From NCBI GenBank assembly GCA_037367355.1, contig CM074698.1, positions 434,001 to 498,000 of the forward strand: a stretch of DNA of 64,000 bases, read 5' to 3'. The notes under the pieces are model-generated. The model was not told the DNA's origin, ran no database searches, and saw nothing but the letters and a program-made list of their open reading frames with translations. Positions within the stretch are counted from its first letter, which is position 1. Every line of letters starts with the position of its first letter. A program made the translations under genes and the position numbers. Of the stretch, positions 1-12,011 are shown in pieces. Source of the DNA: Neoscytalidium dimidiatum (Eukaryota > Ascomycota > Dothideomycetes > Botryosphaeriales > Botryosphaeriaceae).

Positions 1-1830
1 TGTGAATATCTTCGACTCTGAAAAGAACGTCCCGGTTCGTGAATCCCCCGTACCTGATGCCTTGGGGCGCGTCTAGCGCAGCCCAAGAAAACGACGGCGC
101 TCGTTCGTTGTTGCGTTTCGATAAATTACCGAAAACACCCTCTTCGAACGTTGGCTCGACGTACCATAGTAGCTGGCTTTCGAGGTATTCGTTCCACAAG
201 CCTGCAACGTATGGATGATGAAGTTTTGGCAACTGCAGGTCCATGTCCAGCCTCATACTGAAGAAATGCCGGGCGATTCCTGAAAGCGCTATGAGCTTAT
301 CACCTCCCACAGTGAGCCTCTTCTGCGAATACACTTCAACAATCCGTCTCCAGAGCTCATACGTATAAAGCCTTGGGAGATCTTTGTCCGGGTCTTCGGC
401 TACCTCCAATCTGGCTTCGCGGAGCGATTTACCCTCTCTTTCTGGGTCGATATTCTTCAACCTGTTCTCATGCACGACTTGTCCAGTTTTGAGCTGGAGA
501 CAAGGAATGCCTTCGGGATAGCGCTCTGAGCAGTCGCGCTCAGAGCACTCCCATGCGATCTGACCATTACAGAAATGCAGAATTCTCGGCGCAAGCAGCC
601 GCTCTTGGTAAACCCATCCCCTCGTGTTGACCGGTGCTTCATCGACTAGGTCATTCCATAGAGAAACATCGATAATGGCGCATTTTCTTAATTTGCTCCT
701 CCGCCTGCCTCGTTTCAAGCATTTGAAAATACCACCAATGAAGTCTATTCCATAGCTTTTGAAAGCATGTTCTTTTTCTTTCTTCCTTGGATTCTCCAGA
801 TCTAGCAAGCCAGCGATATTAAGATCGACATTCTCTTCATGCAGCGCGTCCAAATTTCTCTTTTGGAACAGACCACCGCTACTGTCTGGGGATGTCGCAG
901 CAGAGATATTAAGGTATGCCTTATGGTATACCTTGTCCATGACGGCGGATTGAGTATACCAGTCCTCGGCGTGTAGGCCATGGTCGTCTTCCTCGCTCTT
1001 CTGAACTATACAGAGTGAGTCGATCCAAATATATCGAACTCCTTTGAGATGTCCTGCAACGACTGCGGCATCATGGAAAGTCTTTGGCAAGTCTTGGAGT
1101 GCGATCCCTCTCGTCATTAACTCTTCCATGTTTTGGGCGACCAGCCTGACAGGCACAGGCTTTTGTCCCCAACAGTGGCTTAAAGAGACGTAGCGATTGT
1201 CCTCCGATTTCATGGACTCTTTCTTCTTCCACGCTTCTGAGTTTTGCAGTAGATATACTCTCGCTCTGGAGAGATTAGTTTCTTTGGATCGGAGGGCACT
1301 CTTAATTTCTCGAAGGTCAAGGAGGCGATCAGGGTACCATTCTTGCTTCCCATCCGCACAAGTGCATTCTGAAATCCATCGTTCTGCAAGATTGAATACT
1401 TGCTTCGAATATACATCAATTGAGGAGAGAGTATATTTCTTGGGCCCCTTCTGGTCTACTTTCAGAAGAGAATGTAAGAACTTTGCTCCGCAATTCGATG
1501 AATCGATAACCACTCACCTTTAGGTTGCAGAAAAAAGGTTCCAATCACTCTTCTTTTTAGTAGGAAATCTAGAGAATAATATCTCCGCTTCAACTGACGT
1601 CCCATCATCACGGAGAGGATAGCCTCCAAATGAAGGCCTCGACCATCGTCAAGGTTAGTCCCTGACATCTCTAGCCGTCTGGCCAACACCGAACATATGG
1701 AACATCCCTGCTCCAGAGATAGGAGCAGCGACTTGGTAGATTGATGATGGTCAAAATGTAGGTCAACAAAGACATTCTTACGCAGTCCGGAATGGTCACG
1801 CAACATGCCCGTGCACATGTAACACAGCAT
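1..1830 (-). CDS. HET-domain (heterokaryon incompatibility) protein, C-terminus outside window
   Basis: Exons by eye: 1830-1518 and 1458 to beyond base 1, with a 59-base intron (1517-1459) starting GTGAGT. The start is the Met of a short Cys-containing N-terminus (MLCYMCTGMLRDHSG), which recurs in the decayed neighbour. The HET domain is visible: WYPDRLLDL, then YVSLSHCWG, a region ending in IWIDSLCIVQ, and TRGWVYQERLLAPR. HET proteins act in non-self recognition and can trigger cell death when incompatible strains fuse; the partner of this one is unknown. The frame is open to the left edge, so the C-terminus is missing from the window. The adjacent locus at 2393-4731 is a diverged, broken copy in the same orientation, so this pair came from tandem duplication. 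Confidence 0.88.
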
Positions 1831-2392
1831 TGTTGAAATTGAGAGGAAAAAGTAGAGCTTTCCAAGTGCAAACAAAAGCCAAAGGAGAAAAAAAAAAAGA
1901 TGGTATGGATCTATGTTTGTGTTGCACTGACGGCGTACTTGAATTAATATGATGATTAGGTAGCGAAAAATAAGCGCCGTGAGGTGGGGGCGGCACAGAT
2001 GACTTCCGCAGATCGACATGGAAGTCCGCGTTTAACGCTTGACGGTCATTGGACAATCACATGGCGCCAGGAAAAGAGACCACATACCCAAGATTCAGAA
2101 TTGCGATGACGCATTTCCAATCCCTGTGAAAGCAGCTCAAAAAGCCCTTGTGAACTCAACAGAGCTCATGGAAAACACTTACTGAATGCGTAACTGTCAG
2201 TCAACAGAATAAAAAGAAGGATACACATGAATCCTACAAATTGCTCCTTGACTACGGTCGATAAAGAGAAGGTGGTGTCCTAACTTCTAGAAGCAGAAGT
2301 GTTGCTAAGTTGGAGTAGTAATCCAGACGTTATTATCGAATATATCGCGTCCGGTCAGGTTCAGATGGTTACTTTTACGCTTTAGGAGGCTT
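1831..2392. other. Intergenic stretch between the two HET loci
   Basis: Holds the upstream region of the intact HET gene, with an A-rich run near 1890-1900. I see no further gene; the short open frames here lack start context and family features. Confidence 0.5.
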
Positions 2393-4731
2393 TTAATTTG
2401 CTCCTACGCCAGACCAGAGCTTAATTTTATCTCCTCTCAATGCAGGAAATGAGTTCAGAATGATAAAGTCTATGGTTTCCCACGATGGTGCTGTTGACTG
2501 ACACATAGCAGGAGGGAAAGTAGTTCTTTCAGCTACTTCCCCGAATAAAGATTGAGATTTTGGAAAATCTACTATCCGAACGCCATGATATACTCGAAAT
2601 TTATCAAACAATGCGCATAGTATGCCTGCTTTTTCCATTTCCTGCCGCATCTGCTTCCCAACAAATACAAGGTGATTTCTCATATCCCATAGGTTGTTGC
2701 ATCCGATTTTCATCCTTGTCATCAAGCCCTTACAGTTTCGCCAATCCAATACGCCTGAATGTTCCCGTTATTTTTTGTTTCTGCCTGTAACAGGAGACAT
2801 GTCAGGTTGCCAGAACCATCAGTTTGCCTATCTGAAACTGTCGGCAAACAATAAACCTGGTCATCGGGACTAAAGATATTTGTATCACTCTCCGGGCTAT
2901 CCAGATACAGGATAGTATACTTACTGCCAAACACTTCGCCATCATTCTTTACCAGATCCAAAATATATACAACGCCTTCGTCTCTTACGGCTTTTCTCAG
3001 AACAAATTTCTTGAGCGGTAATTGACTAGTCAGAATCAAATGACCTTGCTTCACTAAAACGAACATGCCCTTGCTCCTGAAGGCCATTGGAACCACTTCA
3101 ATCTCATCGACCTTAATCAACAAACCGTGGTCGAGCAGATCGCCATAAGTTACTCCTCGGTCGGCATCCACAGCTACCCAGGAAATGCTACGAGCCCGCA
3201 AGATTGCCTTTCCACAAGCGCGACGTATGGGGAGCCGATCTCATGATGCAGGCGTTGGGCGACTCCAGAAAGCGCAGTTAGCTTGTCTTCAGATATTGTA
3301 AGTTTCGCTCGGGTATATCTTTCAAGGATGTATTTCCAGGAGGCTCATACTCCTCCTAGAGTTTCATAACCATCTGTAGTTGGTAATTCCTCACGCTTAA
3401 TACACAGGCCTTCTAAGTTCGCGCCGGAAACCAGCTCTTCTGCTTCTCCGGCAGATTTGGTAGACCGTTGGGGTGGCGTTCCGATCTCCTACACTGAAAG
3501 CTCTTCCAGGCAACCTGCTCCCTAATGTAGTTTCCTCGGTGCTATCAGCCTTTCCTGAAGCATCAAACCTCGTCTTTTAACGGGAGTTTGATCAAAATTT
3601 TGACCCCAGAACGATGCGTCAAGAACTGTGCACCTGCGCATTGATTGGTCGTCATTATCCATTCTCCCTCCCAAAAAAAAAACGGTCGGCCACATTGAGG
3701 TCAATCTCGTTATCCCACAGGGCATGTGGTTGTCTCGGGTAGAAGATACCCTCGCCGCCATTCCTCGCAGTAGTAGTAGATATGTTCAGGAAAGAGTCGC
3801 TGCAAACCTCTCCCATTCTCTCTGATTCATACAGCCAGCCATCTTTGTCGTCCTGAACGATGCAGAGGGAGTCGATCCAGATGTATCGGACGTGATCCAG
3901 ACGAGAAGCAAAATCGATTGCGTGGCGGAAGCTCAGAGATAGGTCTTTCAGTGATATACCTTTCTCTAACTATTCCATGTTGCGTTTAATCAGGCGTAAG
4001 GGCGGAATTTCAGCTTTCCCCAGCAATGGCTCAAGGTGACGTATCGATCCATCTTTGCTGCCGGAACTTCTTGGTATTTGTCCGCTAGGTCCTTCGTCAG
4101 CACAAAACAAACGTGGGTTGCTTTCTGCGCTTCAGCTTCATTCATCGGCTGGTCTCTTGGAGGCTTTATCTCATTCAGAGGCATAAGATCGATTGAACGT
4201 GTCGGATAGATTCTCCTGTTGTTCAAATTCACGCAACGGCAGCCTTACGTCACCTGCTGAAGTACTTCATCCGAGCCTAGGTCTTTGGAAATCCGTGTTG
4301 TACACGGTGGTTCACCTCCTTGTTCTTCGTATCAGCATATGTTCGGAATGGAACTCTCTAGACATGGATTCACCGGCTTGTTTCAAGACAAAGCTCTCGA
4401 TCTCGAAGCCCTTCCGATAAAACTCGAGAAAAAAGTCATTGTTGTTGTCAGGTAGTAGGGAAAGACCTGCTCTGGAGTCTCGAGGGTTGCTAGTATGCAA
4501 AAGATGGAGCAGGCGCATGGTGAGCTGAGAAATGGCAAACTTAAGTACTGCTTGGTATCTATTTGACTTTGGTGGTAGCTTATTCGCGATAATGCGGCAA
4601 GTGGAACATGATTTGGCAGACTGATGTAGTTCTTTTTCGTTCTTGTGGCGGTTGAAGTGCAAGTCGTAGATTCCCCTCCACTGGCGCCCTTCATGTCCAC
4701 GAAGCATGAGATAGCAACGATCGCAAAGCAT
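2393..4731 (-). pseudogene. Decayed HET-domain gene, tandem paralogue of the left-edge gene
   Basis: The start near 4731 (MLCDRCYLMLRGHEGR) matches the N-terminus of the intact neighbour. Further down the minus strand come YVTLSHCWGK (near 4020), TPVKRRGLMLQERLIAPRKLH (near 3530) and a C-terminal piece containing ISWVAVDADRGVTYGD (near 3180). These pieces lie in different frames. One base is gained or lost just after SHCWGK. A TAG follows NME in the recovered frame near 3970, a shift follows APRKLH near 3520, and another lies near 3200. The damage is spread along the gene rather than confined to one site, so this is a true pseudogene and not one sequencing error. The last open segment ends at 2393. 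Confidence 0.8.
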
Positions 4732-5971
4732 TCTGAGCGGTCAGAAAATTGTTCAGAACGCTACATGTTGAGCGCTCGAGCTGAGAATATCGAGCCGAGC
4801 TAATAGAGCCGCAATGTTAGAAACTAATACTCGCCCTCACTCACTACAGTATCCCGCTGGAATCTGATTGGGGGCCATCGCCACATTTCAGATATCCTCC
4901 CCTTGTTGGACAGCAGCTCAGGGGTATATTAATGTGAAATGCGTATGCGCCTCTGCCCCACAAATCAGCGGACCAAATCATTTCGAGCTGCTCACTTGCA
5001 TCTCCCAACGCCTCCATCGGGATTTGAAATAGGTGCGCCCTTGACTCACCCATGTTTTTGGCGGCTCCCTCCTTGCACCAATACTTCCACGATACGCGGC
5101 AGTCCCACTAACGCACAGCCACTAATAATGATCCTTTCAGCCTCCGCAGTTGGATAAATTCTGAAGCTAACATTATTTTGGCGGCGCATCTTCAGCTGCT
5201 CTGAATTTTAGTCGGACAGAATTTGGCAGATGCACGTTGCAATTCTCATTGATGTCCTTCTCAGCATGTATCCTGCCCAATTGCTTGGTGATCGAGTCGT
5301 GAAGGGATTCATAGCTCAAACTTATAATGTTCTGTAGCTTTGTATGCATCTGTTTGAGTCAAATCTGTAGATTCTAATCATAGTGTTGAGCCATTGGAAC
5401 TGTAAAGAATGCTTGATCGTATTATCCGTAGCCTCCGTGCGGTCGTGTGAGAGCTCTGAGAAAAGTTGACCGCTCTTGAAAAGCTTGATAGATACTTTGC
5501 CTCATCTGTTGGTCACTGATTGGGCAGGATAATCATGGTTTGTTTCAAGTAATCTCAATCCAATCTTTTAGCGCAGAAACGGAAACGTTTGTGTGGTCGA
5601 AGTCATTTCCCTTTGAAGAAAGTTTCGGGTATTGAGTATCCGAGTTTAACCCTAAAAGTAAGTCGCTGTCTATGTACAGTAATAGAGTGATTTCATGCTG
5701 GTCAGTCACCATAATTAGAAGAGAACCTAGCACCGAAGAACAAATCAAGGGCTGGTTTACTTTTCCTCGAGCTTTGAACTTACCACTTGACCGTGCATCA
5801 GGTAGGAAAACGGACTTTCCGAGAATCCAAGGTTGTGTCCGACGTCTAACAAAATTAGCATTGCTACGATAGACTATATATGGAGTGCAATTCCTCAGCT
5901 TCTCTTCTGTGAATTTTCGTTTGCTGAATTGAGCTCCTTCTATTTTGCAAATAAGTAGAAGCATTAACAAA
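4732..5971. other. Gene-poor stretch upstream of the secreted Cys-rich gene
   Basis: About 1.2 kb, rather AT-rich. The longest open frame is 141 codons on the minus strand (5545-5970). It has no recognisable motif and overlaps the leader of the gene at 5972. I do not call a gene. Confidence 0.4.
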
Positions 5972-6399
5972 ATGAAGCTATTTTATATTATCATCTTTCT
6001 TACTTCTTCATTCGCGGCACCAACTGGTAAAGAAGACGATCAGAGAGAGATTAATGGGAAAGATCTTACGGCCCGAAGCTTTTGGTCAGAGCTTAAGTGT
6101 TTTGGGGTTGGATGGGGTTGTACCGTGTCTGTAAGTACAAAAGCTGAACCTAACAGAATCATACTCACTCGTCCAGGCTGGTCTTGGATGCGCAGATCAT
6201 AATAACTGTAATCAGTGTTGGAAGTGTGGTGTAAGTAAATTATGATTCCTTTGCATGAAGACATGCTGACTGTGTGCAGCTCGTATGTGAATCCTTTCCG
6301 TATATCGTCAAACTTGTTATTGATAGAAAAGTGCTTCGTTGGACACAACCCCTGCGACGACTAAGGGAAAGAATGGTGTTTGGTAGAGGAGGATTTTGA
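5972..6399 (+). CDS. Small secreted cysteine-rich protein (effector-like)
   Basis: Proposed exons 5972-6130, 6177-6230 and 6280-6399. Both introns start GTAAGT, are 46 and 49 bases long and keep frame, giving 110 residues. The N-terminus MKLFYIIIFLTSSFAAPTG is a clear signal peptide with a likely cut after the Ala-rich end. The mature part contains CFGVGWGC and, across the first splice, GCADHNNCNQCWKCG, so cysteines are dense within about 30 residues. The third exon is the weak part. A different splice at the second intron would place the ending CFVGHNPCDD in frame, which adds cysteines and may be the real end. Family unknown; the call rests on leader, size and Cys content. It sits alone between the HET loci and the catabolic cluster. 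Confidence 0.55.
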
Positions 6400-6704
6400 A
6401 TGTCGCACAATCTTTACATTGCGCGGTGTATGCAGTGGCACGAGAATGCTGTGCTGGCTGGCACCGTATTCGTTCAGTACCATTCCTTAGGCTACTTTAA
6501 CCAGCAGCTTTTCTTAGTTACTTGATTCGAGCAATCATTAAGCATGAGTTGCTCATCCATACACGCTTCGAATCTCTGGCGCGGGCATCACGTGGCAACG
6601 GTAAGAATGTGAATGATATATTGAAAGAGCTATCGAAACAAGTAAAGGGTGTACACGACTACATTAACACTAAGCTTTTGGAGCTCTAAATTATTTTGCA
6701 GTGG
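6400..6704. other. Intergenic, 3' side of the transporter gene
   Basis: Contains the downstream region of the convergent transporter gene. No gene or repeat seen. Confidence 0.4.
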
Positions 6705-8448
6705 TCAGATCTCCTTAACATCGTTGTTCTTTTTCCCGAATTCTTGATCGATCCGCTCCACGCTTCCCGACTCCTGTGATTCAATAACTGTGACAAGTGC
6801 CCTCTGCTTATTCGCCTTACGGCGCATTTGCCAAAACGGTCCTTCGAACAGTGCATCCAATTGCTCTAAGCTTAAGCCAGCCGTCTCAGGCACGGCGACG
6901 AAGACGTAAATAAGCGCCACAAAGCACCACCCCGCGAAGAAGAGAAAAGTGCCCCAATTATGCATGCTGGAAAGCATAGAAGGCGTGCCTTTGTTGACGC
7001 CAAAGTAAAAGAGCCAATGGAATGTCTGCGTGAGGGCGCTACCGAAGGAGCGGATGTTGTTGGGCCAGAGTTCAGCACCGAAAACGTAAGGGAGTACGAG
7101 AAGCCCTGGGATGAAGATTAGCCTCTGCGTCATTTCATTGTGATCATTGTGCGCTCACCGACTGCATATCCAAAGCCATGGATATAGATGGCAGCAATGG
7201 CAGCCTCGGAGGATCCTGGTGCTACTGAAGCAGCTTGCTTGTACTTGAGGAATACACCGATATAGATATCGGAGATCATCTGCACAATGATACCTACGAA
7301 CAACGACTTGCGACGGCCAAGAGCGTCGACAAAGAAGAAGGATGCGATGAGCGTGTAAAAGAATTTGGCCATGGAGTACATGCCCGTCAAGAACATTGAC
7401 CGGTCAGTGCTTCCACCCTGGCCGATCATGGTGAGGATAGGAACGAGATAGCTCGTTACGGAGTTGGCCCCAGACAATTGCGCGAGGATGTAACAAAGGC
7501 AGGACTGTTGCACACGGCGAAGATTCGCAGGTACAAGGAACGTCTCTCTGAGAACGGCTTTCATGCTACTTCCAGCAGCATCTCCATACCTGGCGTGCTC
7601 GCCTTCGATTTGAGCGCGGATGTCTGCAAACTCCGAGGCTACTCGAGGATGGCCCGCTGGAAGTCCGCGGAGCGCAACCAAGGTCTGCAGCGCCTCTTCC
7701 TCTCTGCCCCTTAGCATCAACCAGCGAGGCGACTCGTACATGACGAAGAAACTTGCAACGATGATGATGGCTATAATGATGCAGGGCACGAACCAGACAA
7801 CCTGATACTGTAATGTGCTGCTGGCAATGTGCAGAAAGCTGGCGTAGACAACAAAACAGCTGACCGTCAAGCTGAGCAGCATGACGACACTGAACCAAGT
7901 AGCCAGCAATCCGCGTATCTCGTGTGGTGCAACTTCGACGATTGACATCGGGCCAGTTACCGTTAGAGGGCCGATACCGAGACCTGATATGAAACGAGCT
8001 GTGTATAGTGTGCTGAGATGACCGGAGGAGAAAGTTGCGACGAGTTGACCAACGATCCAGATGGCCATGTACAGGCGCAGAGACCAAAGACGGCCGATGC
8101 GGTCGTTGATGAAGAATGACAGGCCGGATCCCACGCCTGCTGTTAAATAGACGAAGGAGATGAAGTTTGAGATCTGGGACGGGTTCGCTCCAGACGAGAT
8201 GCCGAAGGCGTGTTGGAATCCAGGAAGTGATGGTACAATTGAAGACGAGCCCTGGTCCCATGCTGAAGCAAAATTAGCCAGATGGACGATGTAATTCAGA
8301 CACGAGCGGAAAACGTACTGATTGGTATACCAGACATGGCGTACAATGCCGCGGTCACCAGAAGCCGCCGATTGAAGATAAGTTCACGCGGCGAGCTCTT
8401 GATGGCGCGAACATATTTTGCCAAAGTGGAGTCGGATAGGATGGTCAT
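6705..8448 (-). CDS. MFS sugar-porter family transporter
   Basis: Exons 8448-8319, 8262-7159 and 7105-6705 give 544 residues; introns are 56 and 53 bases (GTACGT..CAG, GTGAGC..CAG) and frame is kept. Family marks in order: SSPRELIFNRRLL in the N-terminal cytosolic part; DRIGRLWSLR after helix 2; ESPRWLMLRGREEEAL before the central loop; AQLSGANSVTSYL in helix 7; DALGRRKSL; and VPETAGLSLEQLDALFEG at the end of the last helix. This is the fungal hexose/quinate-permease type, a proton-coupled plasma-membrane importer. The substrate cannot be read from sequence. It is transcribed divergently from the FAD oxidase, sharing a 557-base promoter region, so it probably imports the cluster's substrate. 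Confidence 0.92.
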
Positions 8449-9005
8449 GTCTGCGGTCCTCGTCCATCTACTCTTGTGAGGTTTGCGGGAGACGGTATCG
8501 ACGCGGAGGGTGGAGAAGAACGACGTGGTCTCCGGGCATCCGGAGATATAGTACTATTTCTCACATATCTTTGTGTATGGCGTTGAGATAACCTTTCTGC
8601 ATCCTTATGAGTAATGGAGGACGCCCATGTGCCTGGAGCAGGGATCGCTGCTGGGTGCACGGCCTATCGCGTCCGGGGAAGGCTGGACTCGGAGGAATCC
8701 GAACCCCGCCATTCGAGAGTCTACCTCGAGCGCCGTCCGAACTTCGGCACATTGGTCTCCTTATCGGCATCTCCATATCTTTCTCCATTCAGTTGCCTGC
8801 AGGATCGGCTTCGCCTCCCGTAGCCTGAGAGTAACATTGCACAGTCCACAATGTTGGGTCTTGTTCTGGACGTCATCTCTTACATGTTTGCTGCGTTTTC
8901 TTTTACTTAACTTTCTTCATTCAAGAAAAGAATAATCCTGGCTCTGTAAGGCAGTGAATCAAAGTCGAAGGAACACTACATCAATCGGATAGCCGCTGCG
9001 GAAAC
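8449..9005. promoter_or_regulatory. Shared divergent promoter, transporter / FAD oxidase
   Basis: This 557-base region separates the two start codons. It holds a perfect inverted repeat at 8531-8544 (TCCG-N6-CGGA). CGG/CCG triplet pairs are what Zn2Cys6 dimers recognise, and a Zn2Cys6 gene lies in the same cluster. The link is inference. Confidence 0.45.
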
Positions 9006-10472
9006 ATGGCACGCGCACCGCCCAGCAAAGACGCACCCATCAACATTGTTGGAGCGGGAATCTTCGGGCTCAGTACAGCTCTCCATCTTGCACGGCGCGG
9101 TTACAAAAATGTCACCATTTTCGATAAACAGCCGTATGACACCACACTCTACTCCTATCTGGACGGTTGCGATGCCGCTTCTGCCGACATGAACAAGATC
9201 ATCCGCTCAGCATATGGCAGCCAGGTTGAGTACCAAGAGCTCACTTTCGAAGCAATCGAGGAATGGAAAGCATGGAATGATGAGCTCTCAAAGGGTGTGA
9301 ATCTACCCCCGGGTTTGTCGACCAAAGACCGAGTGTTCTACAACACTGGGAATCTGAACATGATAGACGGGAACGAGCTTCCTGAATTCGAACTGGCAAC
9401 GATAAGGTCAATGGAAGAGTGTGGACACAAAGACACACAGCTTGTTACCACCAACCCGCACCATGTTGCCATCGCGGATTCGAAAGGTTTGGCTGCCGCA
9501 ATGGATCCCTTCGAACGGTCTAGGCGAGGCAAATCGAACACCGGAGTCCTGGACTCGACTGGAGGAGTTGCAGTGGCAGACAGGGCATGCAGGTTTGCGC
9601 TTCACAAGGCTCGCACGTACGGTGCACGAACCATCTTCGGCCCAACAAGAGGTGCGCTCAGCAACTTCATGGCATCCCCGACGGGCGAAACCACTGGGAT
9701 CGTTACCAAGGACGGCAAAAAGTATCCTGCTGTCCTCACAATCATGGCCTGTGGCGGCTGGACACCAGGCCTCGTTCCAGCACTTGACGGTCTCTGTGAA
9801 GCAACTGCTGGCTCAGTCGTTCTGTTCAAGATACCGCGAGGGTCAAAGCTGTGGGACCGCTTCGCCGCAGAAAGATTCCCCACGTGGATGTACAAGATGA
9901 GAGATGGGGCAGAAGGGGGTCTGTACGGCTTCGCACGCGATGAGCGAGGGTACCTGAAGATCGGATACCGAGGCATCAAATATACCAATCCAACTACTCA
10001 ACATGACGGAAAAGAAAGAAGCACGCCGATCACGAGATGGAGCGAGGGCGAGAAGCTCACACAGATACCAAAACAAGCCATGAAAGTCATTCGCGACTTC
10101 GTGGACGAGTATCTGCCTGAGTTACGAGATGAGGACATCGATGTGGTAACGACCCGTGTTTGCTGGTATACAGATTCGTTCGATAACCATCTAGTCATCG
10201 ACTACGTCCCGGGACAGAAGAATTTGATGGTAGCTACCGGCGGCAGTGGGCATGCGTTCAAGTATCTGCCCATTATCGGCAATTGGGTCGTTGACATCAT
10301 CGAAGGCATTGGAATGGAGAGGCCTCAGGTGGAGGCCTGGAAATGGAGAGCGCTTGATGGAAGGAAGCCAGTCAACATATTGATGGAGGGTAAGCAAGGA
10401 GCGAGGGCTCTGGGGAACGTGCCCTTAATCAACGATGCAGATTTGAAAGGAGAAGTTACGGCGAGGCTTTGA
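9006..10472 (+). CDS. FAD-dependent amine oxidase (fructosyl-amino acid / saccharopine oxidase-like), peroxisomal
   Basis: A single exon of 488 residues. The N-terminal Rossmann motif is VGAGIFG (15-21) with Asp40 ending the second strand. ASADMNKIIRSAYG (58-71) is the flavin-side motif typical of fungal fructosyl-amino acid and saccharopine/pipecolate oxidases. RVCWYTDS (384-391) carries Cys386 at the place where this family binds FAD covalently, and GGSGHAFKYLP (412-422) closes the flavin site. The protein ends in ARL, a plausible PTS1 tail, which fits an H2O2-producing enzyme kept in peroxisomes. The likely reaction is oxidation of a secondary amine or N-substituted amino acid, giving an imine, then an oxo acid. 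The exact substrate is unknown. Neighbours suggest lysine- or amino-acid-derived compounds (inference). Confidence 0.88.
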   Translation: MARAPPSKDAPINIVGAGIFGLSTALHLARRGYKNVTIFDKQPYDTTLYSYLDGCDAASADMNKIIRSAYGSQVEYQELTFEAIEEWKAWNDELSKGVNLPPGLSTKDRVFYNTGNLNMIDGNELPEFELATIRSMEECGHKDTQLVTTNPHHVAIADSKGLAAAMDPFERSRRGKSNTGVLDSTGGVAVADRACRFALHKARTYGARTIFGPTRGALSNFMASPTGETTGIVTKDGKKYPAVLTIMACGGWTPGLVPALDGLCEATAGSVVLFKIPRGSKLWDRFAAERFPTWMYKMRDGAEGGLYGFARDERGYLKIGYRGIKYTNPTTQHDGKERSTPITRWSEGEKLTQIPKQAMKVIRDFVDEYLPELRDEDIDVVTTRVCWYTDSFDNHLVIDYVPGQKNLMVATGGSGHAFKYLPIIGNWVVDIIEGIGMERPQVEAWKWRALDGRKPVNILMEGKQGARALGNVPLINDADLKGEVTARL

Positions 10473-10902
10473 ATGGACATACTGGTCGTGGAACTAAGTC
10501 TGAAAGAACTTTATTTAAATGAACACTACCCATCACTCCATGTCACATTTATGAGTCCCAGGGCACAATACTTAAGTTGCTGAGTCTCAGGGTGGTATAT
10601 TTAAGTTTTCTGAAGTCATCTAGGCCATGATATGACGATTGCCATCAAGACGCACTTGGTTGAGGCAGAAGGTATACCACAACGAACCGCCAAGGAGCTG
10701 TATGCGTGCGGATCACGTACTGAAGTTATGACCAACTATAGCCAAATTATTTGAAATTAAGACAAAAGACGACTAACAGGAATACTTTTTGCACTAGATA
10801 GGTAGCCGTTGTACCAGCCGTAATCACTGAAGTTCATTGAGTAATGTTGGGCGTCATGCGCCCACAACCGTAGCATAGTGTATGCATTTACCTACTATAC
10901 AC
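10473..10902. other. Intergenic between convergent oxidase and dehydrogenase genes
   Basis: About 430 bases between two 3' ends. There is a near-repeat of 'gggcacaatacttaagttgctgagtc' type segments around 10560-10610 (an ACTTAAGTT-like core followed by GCTGAGTC or TTCTGAAGTC). Nothing coding. Confidence 0.35.
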
Positions 10903-12011
10903 CTACCGCTTCTCCAAGCGGTCGAGATTTACTGGGGAATTTGCCCTCCCTGTCTCGAAATACGCCCTGATATTCTCAAAACACTCTCTTTCCGCTTTTT
11001 GATACGCCACATCTGTCAACCCTCCCAAGTGCGGTTGCAAAATCACATTTTCTTGCTCAAAGAACCAAGGGTCGACATTCGGCTCGTTGCATAAGACATC
11101 CAGACCCGATCGAGCGACTTTTCCGTTCTGAAGAGCAACCTTCAGCGCTGCTTCGTCAATCACGGCGCCGCGAGCAGTGTTGATCAGGAACGTTCCATCT
11201 TTCATCGCATTGAACTCAGCCGTGCTGATCAGATTTGTAGTCTTCTCATTCAGCGGGCAGTTAAGAGAAACGATGTCCGAGGACGAAAGGAGCTCATGGA
11301 GTGAGCTGCAATACGTGGCGTTGTACTCCTCCTCCTGAGCAGCAGGCAGTTGGCGGCGGTTGTGGTACCTGATCTTCAGATTGAACACCGCAGCCTTCCT
11401 CGCAAGATGCTGTCTCAAGCCGTCAGTCTCCACACTCACACCCACGGATCAGCCTTCCCTCATCCGCCAAAGCTCACCTTGCCAATCGCGCCCATGCCCA
11501 CAATCCCCAGCGTCAACCCCGCCGGATCCCTCGCCGGGATCAGCCCACCATCCGGCCCGCCCCTCCACCTCCCCGCCCTCGCGCTCTGCTCGGCGCGGCT
11601 CGTGTTCCGCAGCGTGGCCAGCAGCAGGAAGACGGCCATGTCGGCCGTCGCCTCGGCGACCGCGTCCACCGAGTTGCAGAAGACGATGCCCTCGCGGCTC
11701 ATCCAGCCCACGTCGAACTCGTTGTACCCGGCGCTCGCGGACGCGACGATCCTGCAGCCCGGCACCAGGGCGGAGAGGAGGCCCGCGTCGAACGGCTCGT
11801 AGGGCGGCGTGCCCATGCGGATGATGAAGGCGTCGACGGGCCCCCTTGTCGATACCAGCTCCGGGAGCTGGGCGATCGTCTCGGCGCGGTCGTTGGCGTG
11901 CAGGACGGAGAATTGGAACTTTTGGGAGAAGGAGGCGAGGTAGTCGTCGCCGGCGTATTTGGGGGTGCCGAGGCACACGACGTGCGGCTTTCGCTCTGCG
12001 GTGGAGCCCAT
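10903..12011 (-). CDS. D-isomer-specific 2-hydroxyacid dehydrogenase
   Basis: Exons 12011-11478 and 11409-10903 (68-base intron, GTGAGC..CAG) give 346 residues, the usual family length. The NAD(P)-binding glycine motif is VGMGAIG (171-177), with the intron just after it. Catalytic residues are in place: Arg258 in NTARGAVIDE, Glu287 in LDVLCNEP and His305 in LQPHLGG. The family reduces 2-oxo acids such as glyoxylate, hydroxypyruvate or longer oxo acids to D-2-hydroxy acids, or does the reverse. The start MGSTAER was chosen over an upstream in-frame Met at 12143 because homologous proteins begin close to the first strand (HVVCLGTP). It is divergent from the racemase-like gene. The first exon is much more GC-rich than the second. 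Confidence 0.9.

Noticed and set aside
5545..5970. 141-codon minus-strand frame
   Set aside because: No motif, no start context, and it overlaps the leader of the better supported Cys-rich gene.
7566..8261. 231-codon minus-strand frame in the transporter region
   Set aside because: A shifted reading of the transporter's exon 2, rich in Arg/His/Pro as expected for a shadow frame.
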